This document shows, in pieces, positions 1-7,888 of a stretch of 21,606 nt of DNA; position 1 is the stretch's first letter; every line of letters begins with the position of its first letter. This DNA comes from Caldipriscus sp964426895 (GTDB taxonomy: Bacteria; Hydrothermota; Hydrothermia; LBFQ01), in contig CAYRSH010000027.1 in assembly GCA_964426895.1 (NCBI GenBank), forward strand, positions 1 through 21,606, written 5' to 3'. Both the position numbers and the translations under genes were made by a program. The notes under the pieces are model-generated. The model was not told the DNA's origin and made no database searches. It saw only the letters and a list, made by a program, of their open reading frames with translations.

Positions 1-95
1 TAAACCCATAAGGGCTTATACCTCAGCCCCCACCCCGTTATTCTCACCTATCATTCAAATTTTTCAATTATGCCTTTTGGGTAGGGACTTGTCAA
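1..95 (-). promoter_or_regulatory. Promoter plus 5' leader firing leftward out of the window
   Basis: Read on the minus strand, TTGACA (95..90), a 17-base spacer and CATAAT (72..67) make a near-consensus sigma70 promoter. The leader then contains AATGATAGGTGAG and AACGGGGT. A second copy with high identity lies at 15126-15190 on the plus strand. A GAGGT (24..20) sits 10 bases before an ATG at 9..7, so a gene may start M-G-L and leave the window. Its product cannot be known from here. The promoter is divergent from ftsH. Confidence 0.7.
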
Positions 96-158
96 GTAAT
101 CCCGACAAACAAGGGTGTAATCCTTACAAAGTTTATCAACCTTAGAATAAACGCACAA

Positions 159-2033
159 ATGGAAGGGAAAGGGAATTCTTTTATTACAACACTCGTGATT
201 TGGGGGATTTTGATATTGGTGGGGTTTTTGGCTTTGCAGTTTTTTACACTACAAAACACGGGAAGTGTGGAAATTACATATAACACCTTTGTTGAGCAGG
301 TAAATTCCGGGAATATTGATACCCTTGTTGTGAGGGAAAATGAGGTCTTTGGTGTGTTAAAGCAATCCATTATAATCGGGGATAAGCAGGTAAAGAATTT
401 TCACCTCTATTTACCCTTCAATGACGAGAAGACTTTTAGGGAACTTGCGGAAAATGGTGTAATAGTTAAATTCAAGCCTAAGCAGATGTGGATGGATATA
501 ATCATTGGATATCTACCCTGGATACTCATACTCCTGTTTTTGTGGTTCTTTATGTTCCGACAAATGAACGGCAATGTGAGTAGGGCTTTTGATTTCGGAA
601 AAAGCAGGGCAAAAATTTATACGGAGGATAGGCCCAAGGTTACATTTGACGATGTGGCGGATGTAAAGGAAGCAAAGGAGGAGTTAAAAGAGATAGTGGA
701 TTATTTAAAAAATCCCCAAAAGTATGCCTCCTTAGGTGCGAGGGTACCAAAAGGTGTTCTATTGGTAGGACCTCCGGGTACGGGTAAAACTTTGTTGGCA
801 AGGGCCATAGCCGGTGAAGCGGGTGTTCCTTTTATATCTATTTCAGGTTCGGAGTTCGTAGAAATGTTTGTAGGTGTTGGGGCTGCAAGGGTTAGGGATT
901 TGTTTGAAAAGGCAAAAAGGTTGGCTCCGGCGATTGTATTTATAGACGAGATAGATGCGGTGGGTAGGGTAAGGGGTGCCGGAATAGGTGGTGGTCATGA
1001 TGAAAGGGAACAAACGCTAAACCAGCTGTTGGTGGAAATGGATGGATTTGAGGCGGGTACGGGCATTATCGTTATAGCCGCAACAAACAGGCCGGATATC
1101 TTGGATCCCGCATTGTTGAGGCCGGGGAGGTTTGATAGGGTTGTTGTGGTTGATAGACCCGATGTTGAGGGTAGGTATGAGATATTAAAAATACACGCCC
1201 GGAAGGTTAAACTCGCGCCGGATGTAGATCTAAAAAAGATAGCAAAGATAACCCCCGGCTTTTCGGGTGCCGATTTGGCTAATGTAATAAACGAGGCCGC
1301 TTTGCTTGCGGCGAGGAAAAATAAAAAATTCGTGGAACAGAGCGATTTGGAAGAAGCGGTTGATAAGGTTATGATGGGGGTAGCAAAGGAAGGGGCGTTA
1401 AGCCCAGAGGAAAAGAAAAGGGTAGCATATCACGAGGCCGGACATGCCTTGCTCTCAAAACTCCTTCCGAATGCCGATCCCGTGCATAAGGTTACGGTTA
1501 TTCCAAGGGGTATGGCCCTTGGGGTTACCGTCTCGGTTCCCGAAGAAGATAAAAAACTCATGACAAAGGAATACATAGAGGACATGATAACGGTCCTTAT
1601 GGGGGGAAGGGTTGCGGAAAAAATAATATTTGGTAACCTATCAACCGGGGCGGCAAACGACTTGGAAAGGGTAACGGAAATTGCTAGAAAAATGGTAACG
1701 GAATGGGGAATGTCGGAAAAACTTGGACCCGCCACATTTGGGAAAACGCAGAGGGAGGTTTTCTTGGGTAGGGATTTGGGGTTAAAAACCCCAATATCGG
1801 AAGAAACTTTAAGGATTATTGACGAGGAAATAAAAAGGATCGTTGAATGGGCTGAGAATAGGGCGGAGAAGATATTGAGGGAAAACATAGAGAGCCTTCA
1901 CAAAATAGCTCAAGCACTTCTTGAAAAGGAAACCATAAGTGGGGAAGAACTGGAAGAACTTTTAAAAAATGGAAAAGAAAAGGAAAGTGTTTCGTCGGAT
2001 AGTAAATCCAAAGAATCAGAACATAAGGGTTGA
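159..2033 (+). CDS. ftsH: ATP-dependent zinc metalloprotease FtsH
   Basis: Membrane-anchored AAA+ protease that degrades misfolded membrane proteins and short-lived regulators at the inner membrane. At 624 residues it is of normal family length. Visible in order: a membrane segment at about 9-29, a small periplasmic part, a second membrane segment at about 112-134, Walker A GPPGTGKT (204-211), Walker B FIDEID (about 261-266), the arginine-finger region RPGRFDR (321-327), the zinc site HEAGH (425-429) with D501 as likely third ligand, and a charged Lys/Glu/Ser-rich tail. No clear Shine-Dalgarno precedes the ATG. A TAGAAT at 143-148 is a possible -10 box, which would give a very short leader. 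Its 3' end overlaps the pseudouridine synthase gene by 65 bases, suggesting co-transcription. Identification is secure. Confidence 0.97.
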   Translation: MEGKGNSFITTLVIWGILILVGFLALQFFTLQNTGSVEITYNTFVEQVNSGNIDTLVVRENEVFGVLKQSIIIGDKQVKNFHLYLPFNDEKTFRELAENGVIVKFKPKQMWMDIIIGYLPWILILLFLWFFMFRQMNGNVSRAFDFGKSRAKIYTEDRPKVTFDDVADVKEAKEELKEIVDYLKNPQKYASLGARVPKGVLLVGPPGTGKTLLARAIAGEAGVPFISISGSEFVEMFVGVGAARVRDLFEKAKRLAPAIVFIDEIDAVGRVRGAGIGGGHDEREQTLNQLLVEMDGFEAGTGIIVIAATNRPDILDPALLRPGRFDRVVVVDRPDVEGRYEILKIHARKVKLAPDVDLKKIAKITPGFSGADLANVINEAALLAARKNKKFVEQSDLEEAVDKVMMGVAKEGALSPEEKKRVAYHEAGHALLSKLLPNADPVHKVTVIPRGMALGVTVSVPEEDKKLMTKEYIEDMITVLMGGRVAEKIIFGNLSTGAANDLERVTEIARKMVTEWGMSEKLGPATFGKTQREVFLGRDLGLKTPISEETLRIIDEEIKRIVEWAENRAEKILRENIESLHKIAQALLEKETISGEELEELLKNGKEKESVSSDSKSKESEHKG

Positions 2034-2812
2034 TACATACCTCTATATAAGCGGGTGCGGTTTATCAAGAACAAGAATAAAGGAATTAATAGAACAGGGA
2101 AAGGTATTGGTTAATAACAGAACTGTAAAACCGAGTTATAGGGTTAAGGCGGGCGATGTNNNNNNNNNNNNNNNNNNNNNNNNNNNNNNNNNNNNNNNNN
2201 NNNNNNNNNNNNNNNNNNNNNNNNNNNNNNNNNNNNNNNNNNNNNNNNNNNNNNNNNNNTACATCGGGTGTAATGGTTGTGGGAAAAAGTGAAAGGGCTG
2301 TAAGGGAATTGGCAAGGCAGATTGCGTTAAAGGAAGCAAAAAGGATATATTTAGCACTGGTTTGGGGAATAGTTGAAAAACCGGGAACGATAGAAGCCCC
2401 AATAGGGAGACACCCCATACACCGCGAGAGGATGGCAATAACGGTAATAAATTCAAAGCCAGCCATAACGGATTTTGAACCATTGGTTATATTTGACTTT
2501 GCAACACTTTTAAAGGTTAGTCTTAGAACCGGAAGAACGCATCAGATAAGGGTTCATATGGAATATTTAGGACATCCCGTAATAGGGGATCCAGTGTATT
2601 CCGGGAGAGATATGGGGAAAATTATTGATGCATTAAGGGGTAAGAAAGCACCGGTTGAAGATGTCTTAAAGGTTATAAATAGGCAAGCATTACACGCCTG
2701 GAAATTGATAATAAGGCATCCATCAAAAGGTAATTATATGGAATTTATAGCACCAGTTCCAAAAGACATATCTAAGTTGTTTGCCTTTTTAAAAAGGTTT
2801 TCGCAAAAATAA
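1969..2812 (+). CDS. rluD: RluD-family 23S rRNA pseudouridine synthase, interrupted by an N gap
   Basis: Converts specific uridines of large-subunit rRNA to pseudouridine. The part before the gap (1969-2159) is an S4-like RNA-binding region with SRTRIKELIEQG and VKPSYRVKAGD. The part after it (2260-2812) starts inside the HRLDKDTSG catalytic motif at TSGVMVV and carries TGRTHQIRVHM, GHPVIGDPVY and RQALHAWKL, all typical of RluA/RluD enzymes. The two parts are in different frames as numbered, so the 100 N are a placeholder. By comparison with E. coli RluD about 80 residues (about 240 bases), including the catalytic Asp, are missing. The start is uncertain: ATG 1969 lies inside ftsH, and GTG 1987 is an in-frame alternative closer to an AAAGGA. 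Which uridine is modified (RluD versus a paralogue) cannot be told. Confidence 0.85.
2160..2259. other. Assembly gap (100 N) inside the pseudouridine synthase gene
   Basis: Exactly 100 N, the usual placeholder for a gap of unknown size. The gene's frame changes across it, and the protein family predicts about 240 missing bases, so the true gap is longer than shown. Confidence 0.95.
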
Positions 2813-2823
2813 AATTACCCCCT

Positions 2824-2829
2824 TATAAT
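2824..2829 (+). promoter_or_regulatory. -10 box for tRNA-Lys
   Basis: A perfect TATAAT in the context CCCCCTTATAATATC lies 13 bases before the mature tRNA. The -35 is weak; TTCGCA at 2800-2805 with an 18-base spacer is the best candidate. The CCTTATAAT context recurs at the CRISPR leader and at fur. Confidence 0.6.
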
Positions 2830-2842
2830 ATCAACCTCGTTT

Positions 2843-2916
2843 GCCCCGCTAGCTCAGCCCGGTAGAGCAGCGGATTCTTAATCCGCGGGTCGGGGGTTCA
2901 AATCCCTCGCGGGGCA
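2843..2916 (+). tRNA. tRNA-Lys (anticodon CTT)
   Basis: A 74-base cloverleaf. The acceptor stem GCCCCGC (2843-2849) pairs with GCGGGGC (2909-2915), with discriminator A2916. The D arm contains AGCTCAGCCCGGTAGAGC. The anticodon stem GCGGA/TCCGC closes the loop TTCTTAA, giving anticodon CTT for lysine AAG codons. The T arm has GGTTCAAAT. The 3' CCA is not encoded (CTT follows the A), so a CCA-adding enzyme is required. The next gene begins 3 bases downstream, so tRNA and mRNA must share a transcript or the mRNA must start inside the tRNA. Confidence 0.96.
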
Positions 2917-2919
2917 CTT

Positions 2920-4497
2920 ATGATAATACTAATATCATATTTATCAAATACGGGCCTTGGTGGTTATTTTGATATGTTTGACTGGAGGGCATCCTCGGAA
3001 AAACTCGTATCAGGAGGGTATATCAACTACTTACAAACAACGGTATATCCCAAGCAGATATGGAGTAGTCCTTACGGTATTGAGGAATTCCTCTTCGGAT
3101 GGGGTTCTATAAACACCGTGCCAATACACAGGTTGGAAGTTTTCGCGACACTGAAAGGTATGAACTGGCTTCCGGATACCGCCCTATCCCCCCAAAGGAG
3201 ATGGTTCGGAGGAATGCGGGACTTTGACTTCGGAATAAAATGGCAGTTTTTGGATAAAAGGAATTGGGGGGTTTCCGCAATACTAAACGGAACCATCGCC
3301 ACGGGCGAAAGGCAGGCCACGGAAATATGTGTTCCTCCGGATTGCAGTATGTTAAGGGATTCTATAAAAATCCGTGAAGGTTTGCACGGGGCCAGGGTAG
3401 GGCTGGCAACGGGGTATGATTTGGTGAGGGAACTTTGGTCATTAAGGTTGCTCTTAAACGCCGCCCTTGGTTTTGGTTATGATGTTGATAACAAGAGCTT
3501 TGGTTTAACAAAAACTCCCTTGTTCGTTGGATTTGGCTTGTTTTCCTCTTATTATGACTTAGAATCCGGTTTTGAAATTAAATATTACGGGCCATTAGGG
3601 TTTGATCAGGATTTTATATTCGTTACCCCAATGGCAAGGTATAAATTCTTTAACGGTGGTTTGGTTCTTTCGGCGGGAACCAATTTAACTTGGAACTATT
3701 ATACCAATAGGTATTATTTATCACCTAAGGAGCCTCAAAAGTGGGAGTGGAACTGGGAACTGTTTGTAGGGGCGCATGTATCACCCGCCCGTATAGCCGA
3801 AAGGATATTCCAACCCGTTCCGGGAGGGGGTGTTGGAGGACCGGTAGGTGTTGCTATACCGGCGGAGGAAGAGGCCAAAACCGCTACTCTCATAGTTATG
3901 GTGGTTGATTCCCTATCCGGAAAGCCCATACCAGGTGCCGATGTAAAGATTGTGGGTAAGGTTAGCAAAGAGGCAAAAACGGATAATGCGGGAACTTACA
4001 GGGAAGATTCTTTACCGAGGTCAAACTACTTGCTTACAATATCAAAAACGGATGAGGGTTATCAACCGATTGATGTTGGTATTTCCTTGATGACGGATGC
4101 GGTTGTTAAGGTTAAACTGTACAAGAAACTTTCAAGAAAACCAAAGCTTGTCGCGACGGTGTATTTTGACACGGACAAGACTATAATAAAATCCGATTAC
4201 CAAAGCGAACTCAATAAAGTTGGCCAGATGCTCGTTGAAGAACCCTATGCCAAAGCCGTAATAAGGGGACATGCCGATAGGAGGGGTGGTGCGTTTTATA
4301 ACGAACTCTTATCCCAAAAGAGGGCATTGGCGGTTAAGGAATACTTAATGAGACAGTTTGACTTAGATGAGAGTAGGTTCATAGTTGAAAACTATACAAT
4401 ATTTGAGCCCACTGGCAAGGGGCTTGCAAGCGATAGAAGGGTTGAGGTTTATATACTCCTACCCGAGGGTAAAGAGGAAGGAGGAAAAAGTAAATAA
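2920..4497 (+). CDS. OmpA-family outer-membrane protein with N-terminal beta-barrel-like region
   Basis: A 525-residue envelope protein likely to tether the outer membrane to peptidoglycan. Residues 1-295 are rich in aromatic and Gly residues in alternating patterns, as in an outer-membrane barrel. Residues 300-315 form a Gly/Pro linker. Residues 322-400 resemble a carboxypeptidase-regulatory or PEGA-like beta-sandwich (PIPGADVKIVG, TDNAGTY). Residues 411-515 are an OmpA C-terminal domain with VYFDTDK, GHADRRG and NELLSQKRA; D453 and R468 match the residues that bind diaminopimelate. The start is odd: ATG lies 3 bases after the tRNA, no earlier in-frame start exists (TAG at 2863), no Shine-Dalgarno is available, and the N-terminus (MIILISYLSNTG) is a poor, short signal peptide. 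The signal may be truncated, or the mRNA leaderless after tRNA processing. The family call is firm; the exact role is inferred. Confidence 0.88.
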   Translation: MIILISYLSNTGLGGYFDMFDWRASSEKLVSGGYINYLQTTVYPKQIWSSPYGIEEFLFGWGSINTVPIHRLEVFATLKGMNWLPDTALSPQRRWFGGMRDFDFGIKWQFLDKRNWGVSAILNGTIATGERQATEICVPPDCSMLRDSIKIREGLHGARVGLATGYDLVRELWSLRLLLNAALGFGYDVDNKSFGLTKTPLFVGFGLFSSYYDLESGFEIKYYGPLGFDQDFIFVTPMARYKFFNGGLVLSAGTNLTWNYYTNRYYLSPKEPQKWEWNWELFVGAHVSPARIAERIFQPVPGGGVGGPVGVAIPAEEEAKTATLIVMVVDSLSGKPIPGADVKIVGKVSKEAKTDNAGTYREDSLPRSNYLLTISKTDEGYQPIDVGISLMTDAVVKVKLYKKLSRKPKLVATVYFDTDKTIIKSDYQSELNKVGQMLVEEPYAKAVIRGHADRRGGAFYNELLSQKRALAVKEYLMRQFDLDESRFIVENYTIFEPTGKGLASDRRVEVYILLPEGKEEGGKSK

Positions 4498-4902
4498 TTG
4501 ATAGGTATAGTATCTTCAAGGTTTAACGATTTTATAACGGAAAGGCTTGTAAAGGGGTGTATTGAGGAGTTGGAAAAGGAAGGGGAAGAGTTTAGAATAT
4601 TATGGGTGCCGGGGGTGTCAGAAATACCTTATGGAATATCAAAACTCTACGAAGAGGGTAATTACAAGGGTTTTATAGCCGTAGGATGCATAATAAAAGG
4701 GGAAACCAAACATTGGGAGTTTCTGGCAAATTCCGTTATAACGAACATAATCAGGTTTTCAATGGAAAAAGTCATCCCCATAACACATGCGATATTAACC
4801 GTGGATAATTTGGAACAAGCCATAAACAGGTCGGGTGGTAAATTGGGTAATAAGGGGAGGGAAGCGGCAAGGGCTTTGCTGGAATTGTTGAAATTACCTT
4901 AA
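4498..4902 (+). CDS. ribH: 6,7-dimethyl-8-ribityllumazine synthase
   Basis: Penultimate riboflavin enzyme: condenses the ribityl-aminouracil with dihydroxybutanone phosphate. Family motifs are clear: VSSRFNDFITERL, VPGVSEIPY, AVGCIIKGETKHWEF with the catalytic His at 72, and LTVDNLEQAINRSG followed by GNKGREAA. At 134 residues it is shorter than the usual 150-160; it begins at the first core beta strand and lacks the N-terminal strand that normally joins the neighbouring subunit's sheet. The start must be TTG 4498, since the OmpA stop TAA occupies 4495-4497 in the same frame. A GGAGG lies at 4480-4484, 13 bases upstream, rather far. No other riboflavin genes are in view. The tail overlaps mltG, convergent, by 9 bases. 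Confidence 0.93.
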   Translation: MIGIVSSRFNDFITERLVKGCIEELEKEGEEFRILWVPGVSEIPYGISKLYEEGNYKGFIAVGCIIKGETKHWEFLANSVITNIIRFSMEKVIPITHAILTVDNLEQAINRSGGKLGNKGREAARALLELLKLP

Positions 4903-5862
4903 TTCCATTTTTTTCACATTTTGCAGGTGTTCTTTATATGTTTTCGCAAAATAGTGTTTTATTCCATCTTTGGATGAAAAGTACAAATAATTCGTTTTGG
5001 CCGGATTTAGTACATAATTTATCGTTGAGGCCGAGGGGGAACATATGGGCGTAGGGGGTAATCCCGGATATTTATAAGTGTTATATGGACTGTCAATTGT
5101 GGTGAGTTTATAAGGCAATATTTTTGGCGGATTTTCAAGGATGTATTTTATTGTTGGATCGGCCGCCAAAGGCATACCCCTTTTTAACCTGTTTAAAAAA
5201 ACCGATGCTATTAAGGGCTTTTCATATTCAAGAACCGCTTCCTTTTCCACAACAGAGGCCAAAATTAAGACCTCGTAAGGTGTTAAACCCACATCCTTGG
5301 CTTTATTTTCTACATCTAAGGAATCCCAAATCTTTTTAAACCTGCGCAAGGGGGGGAGAAAAAACTCCCCTTCCGTAATACCGTAATCTAAGAAATAGGT
5401 ATCCGGGTATAAAAAACCCTCCAAGGATTTTTTCCCTTTTAAAAAAGAAAAATTATACCGTTGGGATAAATATGAAATAAAAAGCGTATCTTTGGAAAGT
5501 CGTATAATTTTTACGGGATCCAAACCCAGATTTTCTACATTTTTAACCATATCCCTTATTGCATCCCCTTCTCTTATTGTGAATTTAACATATGACCTTT
5601 CGGGTCCTTTTTTTATGGACATAAAAACGCTTATTTCGTTTTGATTTTTGTAAAATTCATACCTTCCGGGCTTTAAGGCCTTATCAATGCCGGAAAACTT
5701 TAAAAGGATTTTTAAAATTGTGGGGTTTCTTACTACACCTTCCCTTTTGAGTTTATTTAAAAAAACATCCACGCTTTCACCCCTTTTCAGTATTACATAA
5801 ACCTTTTCACCCCTTTGGGCACACGATAAAAAGATTAAGGATAACAAAACCGATGTTCTCAT
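4894..5862 (-). CDS. mltG: Endolytic peptidoglycan transglycosylase MltG (YceG-like)
   Basis: Cleaves nascent glycan strands in the periplasm and is thought to set their length. It has 322 residues. The N-terminus MRTSVLLSLIFLSCAQ ends in a lipobox-like FLSC, suggesting a lipoprotein (C14) rather than the usual membrane helix. A LysM-like/YceG N-terminal region (about 20-95) is followed by the catalytic domain with SLEGFLYPDTY (146-156), LASVVEKEA (E206 likely catalytic), VFLNRLKRGMPLAADPTI and SPYNTYKYPGLPPTPI. It starts by a 4-base ATGA overlap with the queA stop and is the last gene of the fur-to-mltG operon. No terminator hairpin is seen between it and convergent ribH. Confidence 0.95.
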   Translation of the reverse strand: MRTSVLLSLIFLSCAQRGEKVYVILKRGESVDVFLNKLKREGVVRNPTILKILLKFSGIDKALKPGRYEFYKNQNEISVFMSIKKGPERSYVKFTIREGDAIRDMVKNVENLGLDPVKIIRLSKDTLFISYLSQRYNFSFLKGKKSLEGFLYPDTYFLDYGITEGEFFLPPLRRFKKIWDSLDVENKAKDVGLTPYEVLILASVVEKEAVLEYEKPLIASVFLNRLKRGMPLAADPTIKYILENPPKILPYKLTTIDSPYNTYKYPGLPPTPICSPSASTINYVLNPAKTNYLYFSSKDGIKHYFAKTYKEHLQNVKKMELR

Positions 5863-6848
5863 AGTATGAGCATGGCATCACCATATGAGAAAAACATATA
5901 GTCCCTTTTAAGTGCTTCCTCGTATGCTATTTTCGTTTTTTCCTCCCCAAGAAAAGCCGCAACCAATAATATAGGTGTCCCATCCGGCAGATGAAAATTC
6001 GTTAATAAAGCATCGGTTATTTTAAACTCAAACGGCGGCTTTATAAACAAATCGGTATAACCCATTACCTTTCCCGTTATAGCCCAACTTTCAAGTGTTC
6101 TAACGGTTGTTGTACCCACTGTTAAAATCTTTCCACCCCTTTTGCGGTGTTCCAATATCTCTTTTAGAGTTTCTTCGGGTATTTCGTAATACTCTTCGTC
6201 CATCCTATGGCTTTCTATGTCCTTAACGGGTTTGAAGGTACCCGGTCCCACATGAAGGGTTATAAACCTTATCTTTACTCCCTTTTCTTGGAGTTTCTTT
6301 AATATTTCTTCCGTAAAATGCAATCCCGCGGTTGGGGCAGCTATTGAACCGGGTTCTTCCGCATATACGGTTTGGTAATACTCTTCATCTTCGGGTAAAA
6401 CATCCCTTTTAATATAGGGAGGCAATGGCATCCTACCCTCCTCCTCTAAAACCTCAAAAATATTCCCCTTAAGTTCCAAAATGACATATCCTTCGCTATC
6501 CCTACCAACTACCAAAAACTCCCTGCCCTTTGGCGTTGTAAGTATCCACCCATCCTTAACCCTACCCTTTAACATACCCTTTATAAGTCCCCTTTCATCA
6601 AAGCCAACAAAGAGTAAATCCACAAAACTCCCGGAAGGCTTTCTTAAAGGTAATCTGGCCTTTAAAACCTTTGTGTTGTTGAGTATTAACATGTATTCTG
6701 GGGTTAATATATCAACTATCTCGTAAAATTTACGGTGTTCAATGGAAAAAGGGTTTCTTTTTACAACCATTAAGAGGGATTTACCCTTCCCCCTCGGGAA
6801 TTTGGCTATTCTGCTCTCCAGAATTTGGATGTTCAGAAAACTCTTCAT
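5859..6848 (-). CDS. queA: S-adenosylmethionine:tRNA ribosyltransferase-isomerase QueA
   Basis: Transfers and rearranges the ribosyl part of S-adenosylmethionine to make epoxyqueuosine in tRNAs with GUN anticodons. It has 329 residues. Motifs: IEHRKF, MLILNNTKVLKARL, MPLPPYIKR, YQTVYAEEPGSIAAPTAGLHF, LHVGPGTFKPV, HRMDEEYY, TVGTTTVRTLES, LLTNFHLPDGTP and FFSYGDAMLI. The start at 6848 is supported because the first 18 residues align with the usual QueA N-terminus, even though it overlaps the end of the upstream NYN gene by 68 bases in another frame. It is coupled to mltG by ATGA. Confidence 0.96.
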   Translation of the reverse strand: MKSFLNIQILESRIAKFPRGKGKSLLMVVKRNPFSIEHRKFYEIVDILTPEYMLILNNTKVLKARLPLRKPSGSFVDLLFVGFDERGLIKGMLKGRVKDGWILTTPKGREFLVVGRDSEGYVILELKGNIFEVLEEEGRMPLPPYIKRDVLPEDEEYYQTVYAEEPGSIAAPTAGLHFTEEILKKLQEKGVKIRFITLHVGPGTFKPVKDIESHRMDEEYYEIPEETLKEILEHRKRGGKILTVGTTTVRTLESWAITGKVMGYTDLFIKPPFEFKITDALLTNFHLPDGTPILLVAAFLGEEKTKIAYEEALKRDYMFFSYGDAMLIL

Positions 6849-7344
6849 AGAATTTTAATACTTCGTATTCCTCCGGTATATCGGTAATATTCATATACCT
6901 GTCCGAAACCCGGATGAGTTCTATGGCAACGGAACCCTTGCGGGTTCCTATAACCCATATCCTTTTCCCCATTTTACTCAAGAGGTCTATTAAGGGAACA
7001 AAATCCCCATCTCCACTTATTAACACCACTTCATCAAGGTAAGGGGCTGTTTGTAAAATTTCAATGGCTATTTCCAAATCCATGTTTGCCTTTATGGAAC
7101 CGTCGGGCAATTTTCTAACAGGCCTACTTATAACCCTCCAACCCTGAAAGGATAAGGCGTTTATCAAGTTTTCATGCGTTTCCCTTTTCGGGACAAACGC
7201 CACGGCTTTCCACAAAGTTTTACCTTCTCTCTTGCATTCGTCTTCTATAAACTTTAAAATACTATCAAACTGAACCTTACTCTTAACCAAAGCAAAAGTA
7301 GAAACCACATTTTCAACATCGCAGAACACACCCACCTTTATCAT
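6781..7344 (-). CDS. NYN domain (LabA/DUF88, PIN-like) protein
   Basis: A 187-residue protein of the LabA/DUF88 family, a PIN-like fold often predicted to be a metal-dependent RNase. The acidic site residues are in place: FCDVENV (D9, N12), KANMDLEIAIE (K85, D89) and ISGDGDFVPL (D112, D114). After the domain, a tail of about 30 residues is acidic and polar, and its codons overlap queA by 68 bases. It starts 3 bases after the SPOR gene stop. The substrate is unknown; its place beside queA and mltG does not define a role. Confidence 0.85.
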   Translation of the reverse strand: MIKVGVFCDVENVVSTFALVKSKVQFDSILKFIEDECKREGKTLWKAVAFVPKRETHENLINALSFQGWRVISRPVRKLPDGSIKANMDLEIAIEILQTAPYLDEVVLISGDGDFVPLIDLLSKMGKRIWVIGTRKGSVAIELIRVSDRYMNITDIPEEYEVLKFYEEFSEHPNSGEQNSQIPEGEG

Positions 7345-7347
7345 GTT

Positions 7348-7695
7348 TTAAGGACCACCCGAAGGCGCTACATTCTCATCGTTTTGAAGGTTTATAGGGC
7401 TTTCCCTTACAAACGCATCCGAATAGCCCAATTTGTGAATGATTTCAAGATATTCTTCGGCTTCCTCTTTGGTCCTGAAATCCCCCACGAGAACTTTGTA
7501 CCAGGGATTTTCCACAACTATGTATATCGGTAGGTTTATCTTTTTATCAAGGATAGTGGCCGTTCTTTCGGCGTTTTGGCGGTATATAAACGCACCAACC
7601 TGAATCCTCCAACCCTTAGCGTTTCCAACGGGTCTATCGGGATCTATAAAAACCCAACCACCCACCTGGGTGAAAAGTATGCTACTTAATACCAT
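7348..7695 (-). CDS. Small SPOR-domain protein
   Basis: A 115-residue protein. Residues about 28-100 (GWRIQVGAFIYRQNAERTATIL through YKVLVGDFRTKEEAEEYL) form a SPOR domain, which binds denuded glycan at division sites. The first 15 residues (MVLSSILFTQVGGWV) are only mildly hydrophobic and do not make a convincing signal peptide or membrane anchor. Its ATG lies within the last codons of rpmE (14-base overlap). Envelope-linked genes in the same operon (mltG) fit a role in cell-wall growth. Alternative: a cytosolic SPOR-like fold. Confidence 0.8.
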   Translation of the reverse strand: MVLSSILFTQVGGWVFIDPDRPVGNAKGWRIQVGAFIYRQNAERTATILDKKINLPIYIVVENPWYKVLVGDFRTKEEAEEYLEIIHKLGYSDAFVRESPINLQNDENVAPSGGP

Positions 7696-7888
7696 ACCTT
7701 TCCTTGAACCTCCTCACCCTACCCCCCGTATCAACCACCTGTTTTAATTGCCCGGTGTAAAACGGGTGGCACGCGCTGCATATCTCCACATGTATTTCCT
7801 TCTTTGTGGAACCCGTCTTTATAGTATTTCCACAAGCGCACTTTATAACCGCATCCTCATAATATTCGGGATGTATTCCCTTTTTCAT
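7682..7888 (-). CDS. rpmE: 50S ribosomal protein L31, zinc-binding form
   Basis: A 68-residue large-subunit protein. It has MKKGIHPEYYEDAVIKCACG, C37-SA-C40, HPFYTG and RRFKERYG. The four cysteines (17, 19, 37, 40) mark the zinc-containing type. The start is set by GGAGG 7 bases before ATG 7888 and by an ATGA overlap with the fur stop; a longer reading frame adds 8 residues atypical of L31 and is rejected. Co-transcription with a Fur-family regulator may link zinc or stress sensing with ribosome composition, but that is inference. Confidence 0.96.
   Translation of the reverse strand: MKKGIHPEYYEDAVIKCACGNTIKTGSTKKEIHVEICSACHPFYTGQLKQVVDTGGRVRRFKERYGIK

Noticed and set aside
1430..1888. 152-residue open frame antisense to ftsH
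   Set aside because: Shadow of the FtsH protease domain; Ser/Phe/Ile-rich low-quality translation with no start signal.
2914..2919. Genome-encoded CCA end for tRNA-Lys
   Set aside because: The bases after the acceptor stem are A then CTT, not CCA.
4903..4925. Terminator between ribH and mltG
   Set aside because: There is a T-rich stretch but no hairpin, and it is inside the mltG coding end.
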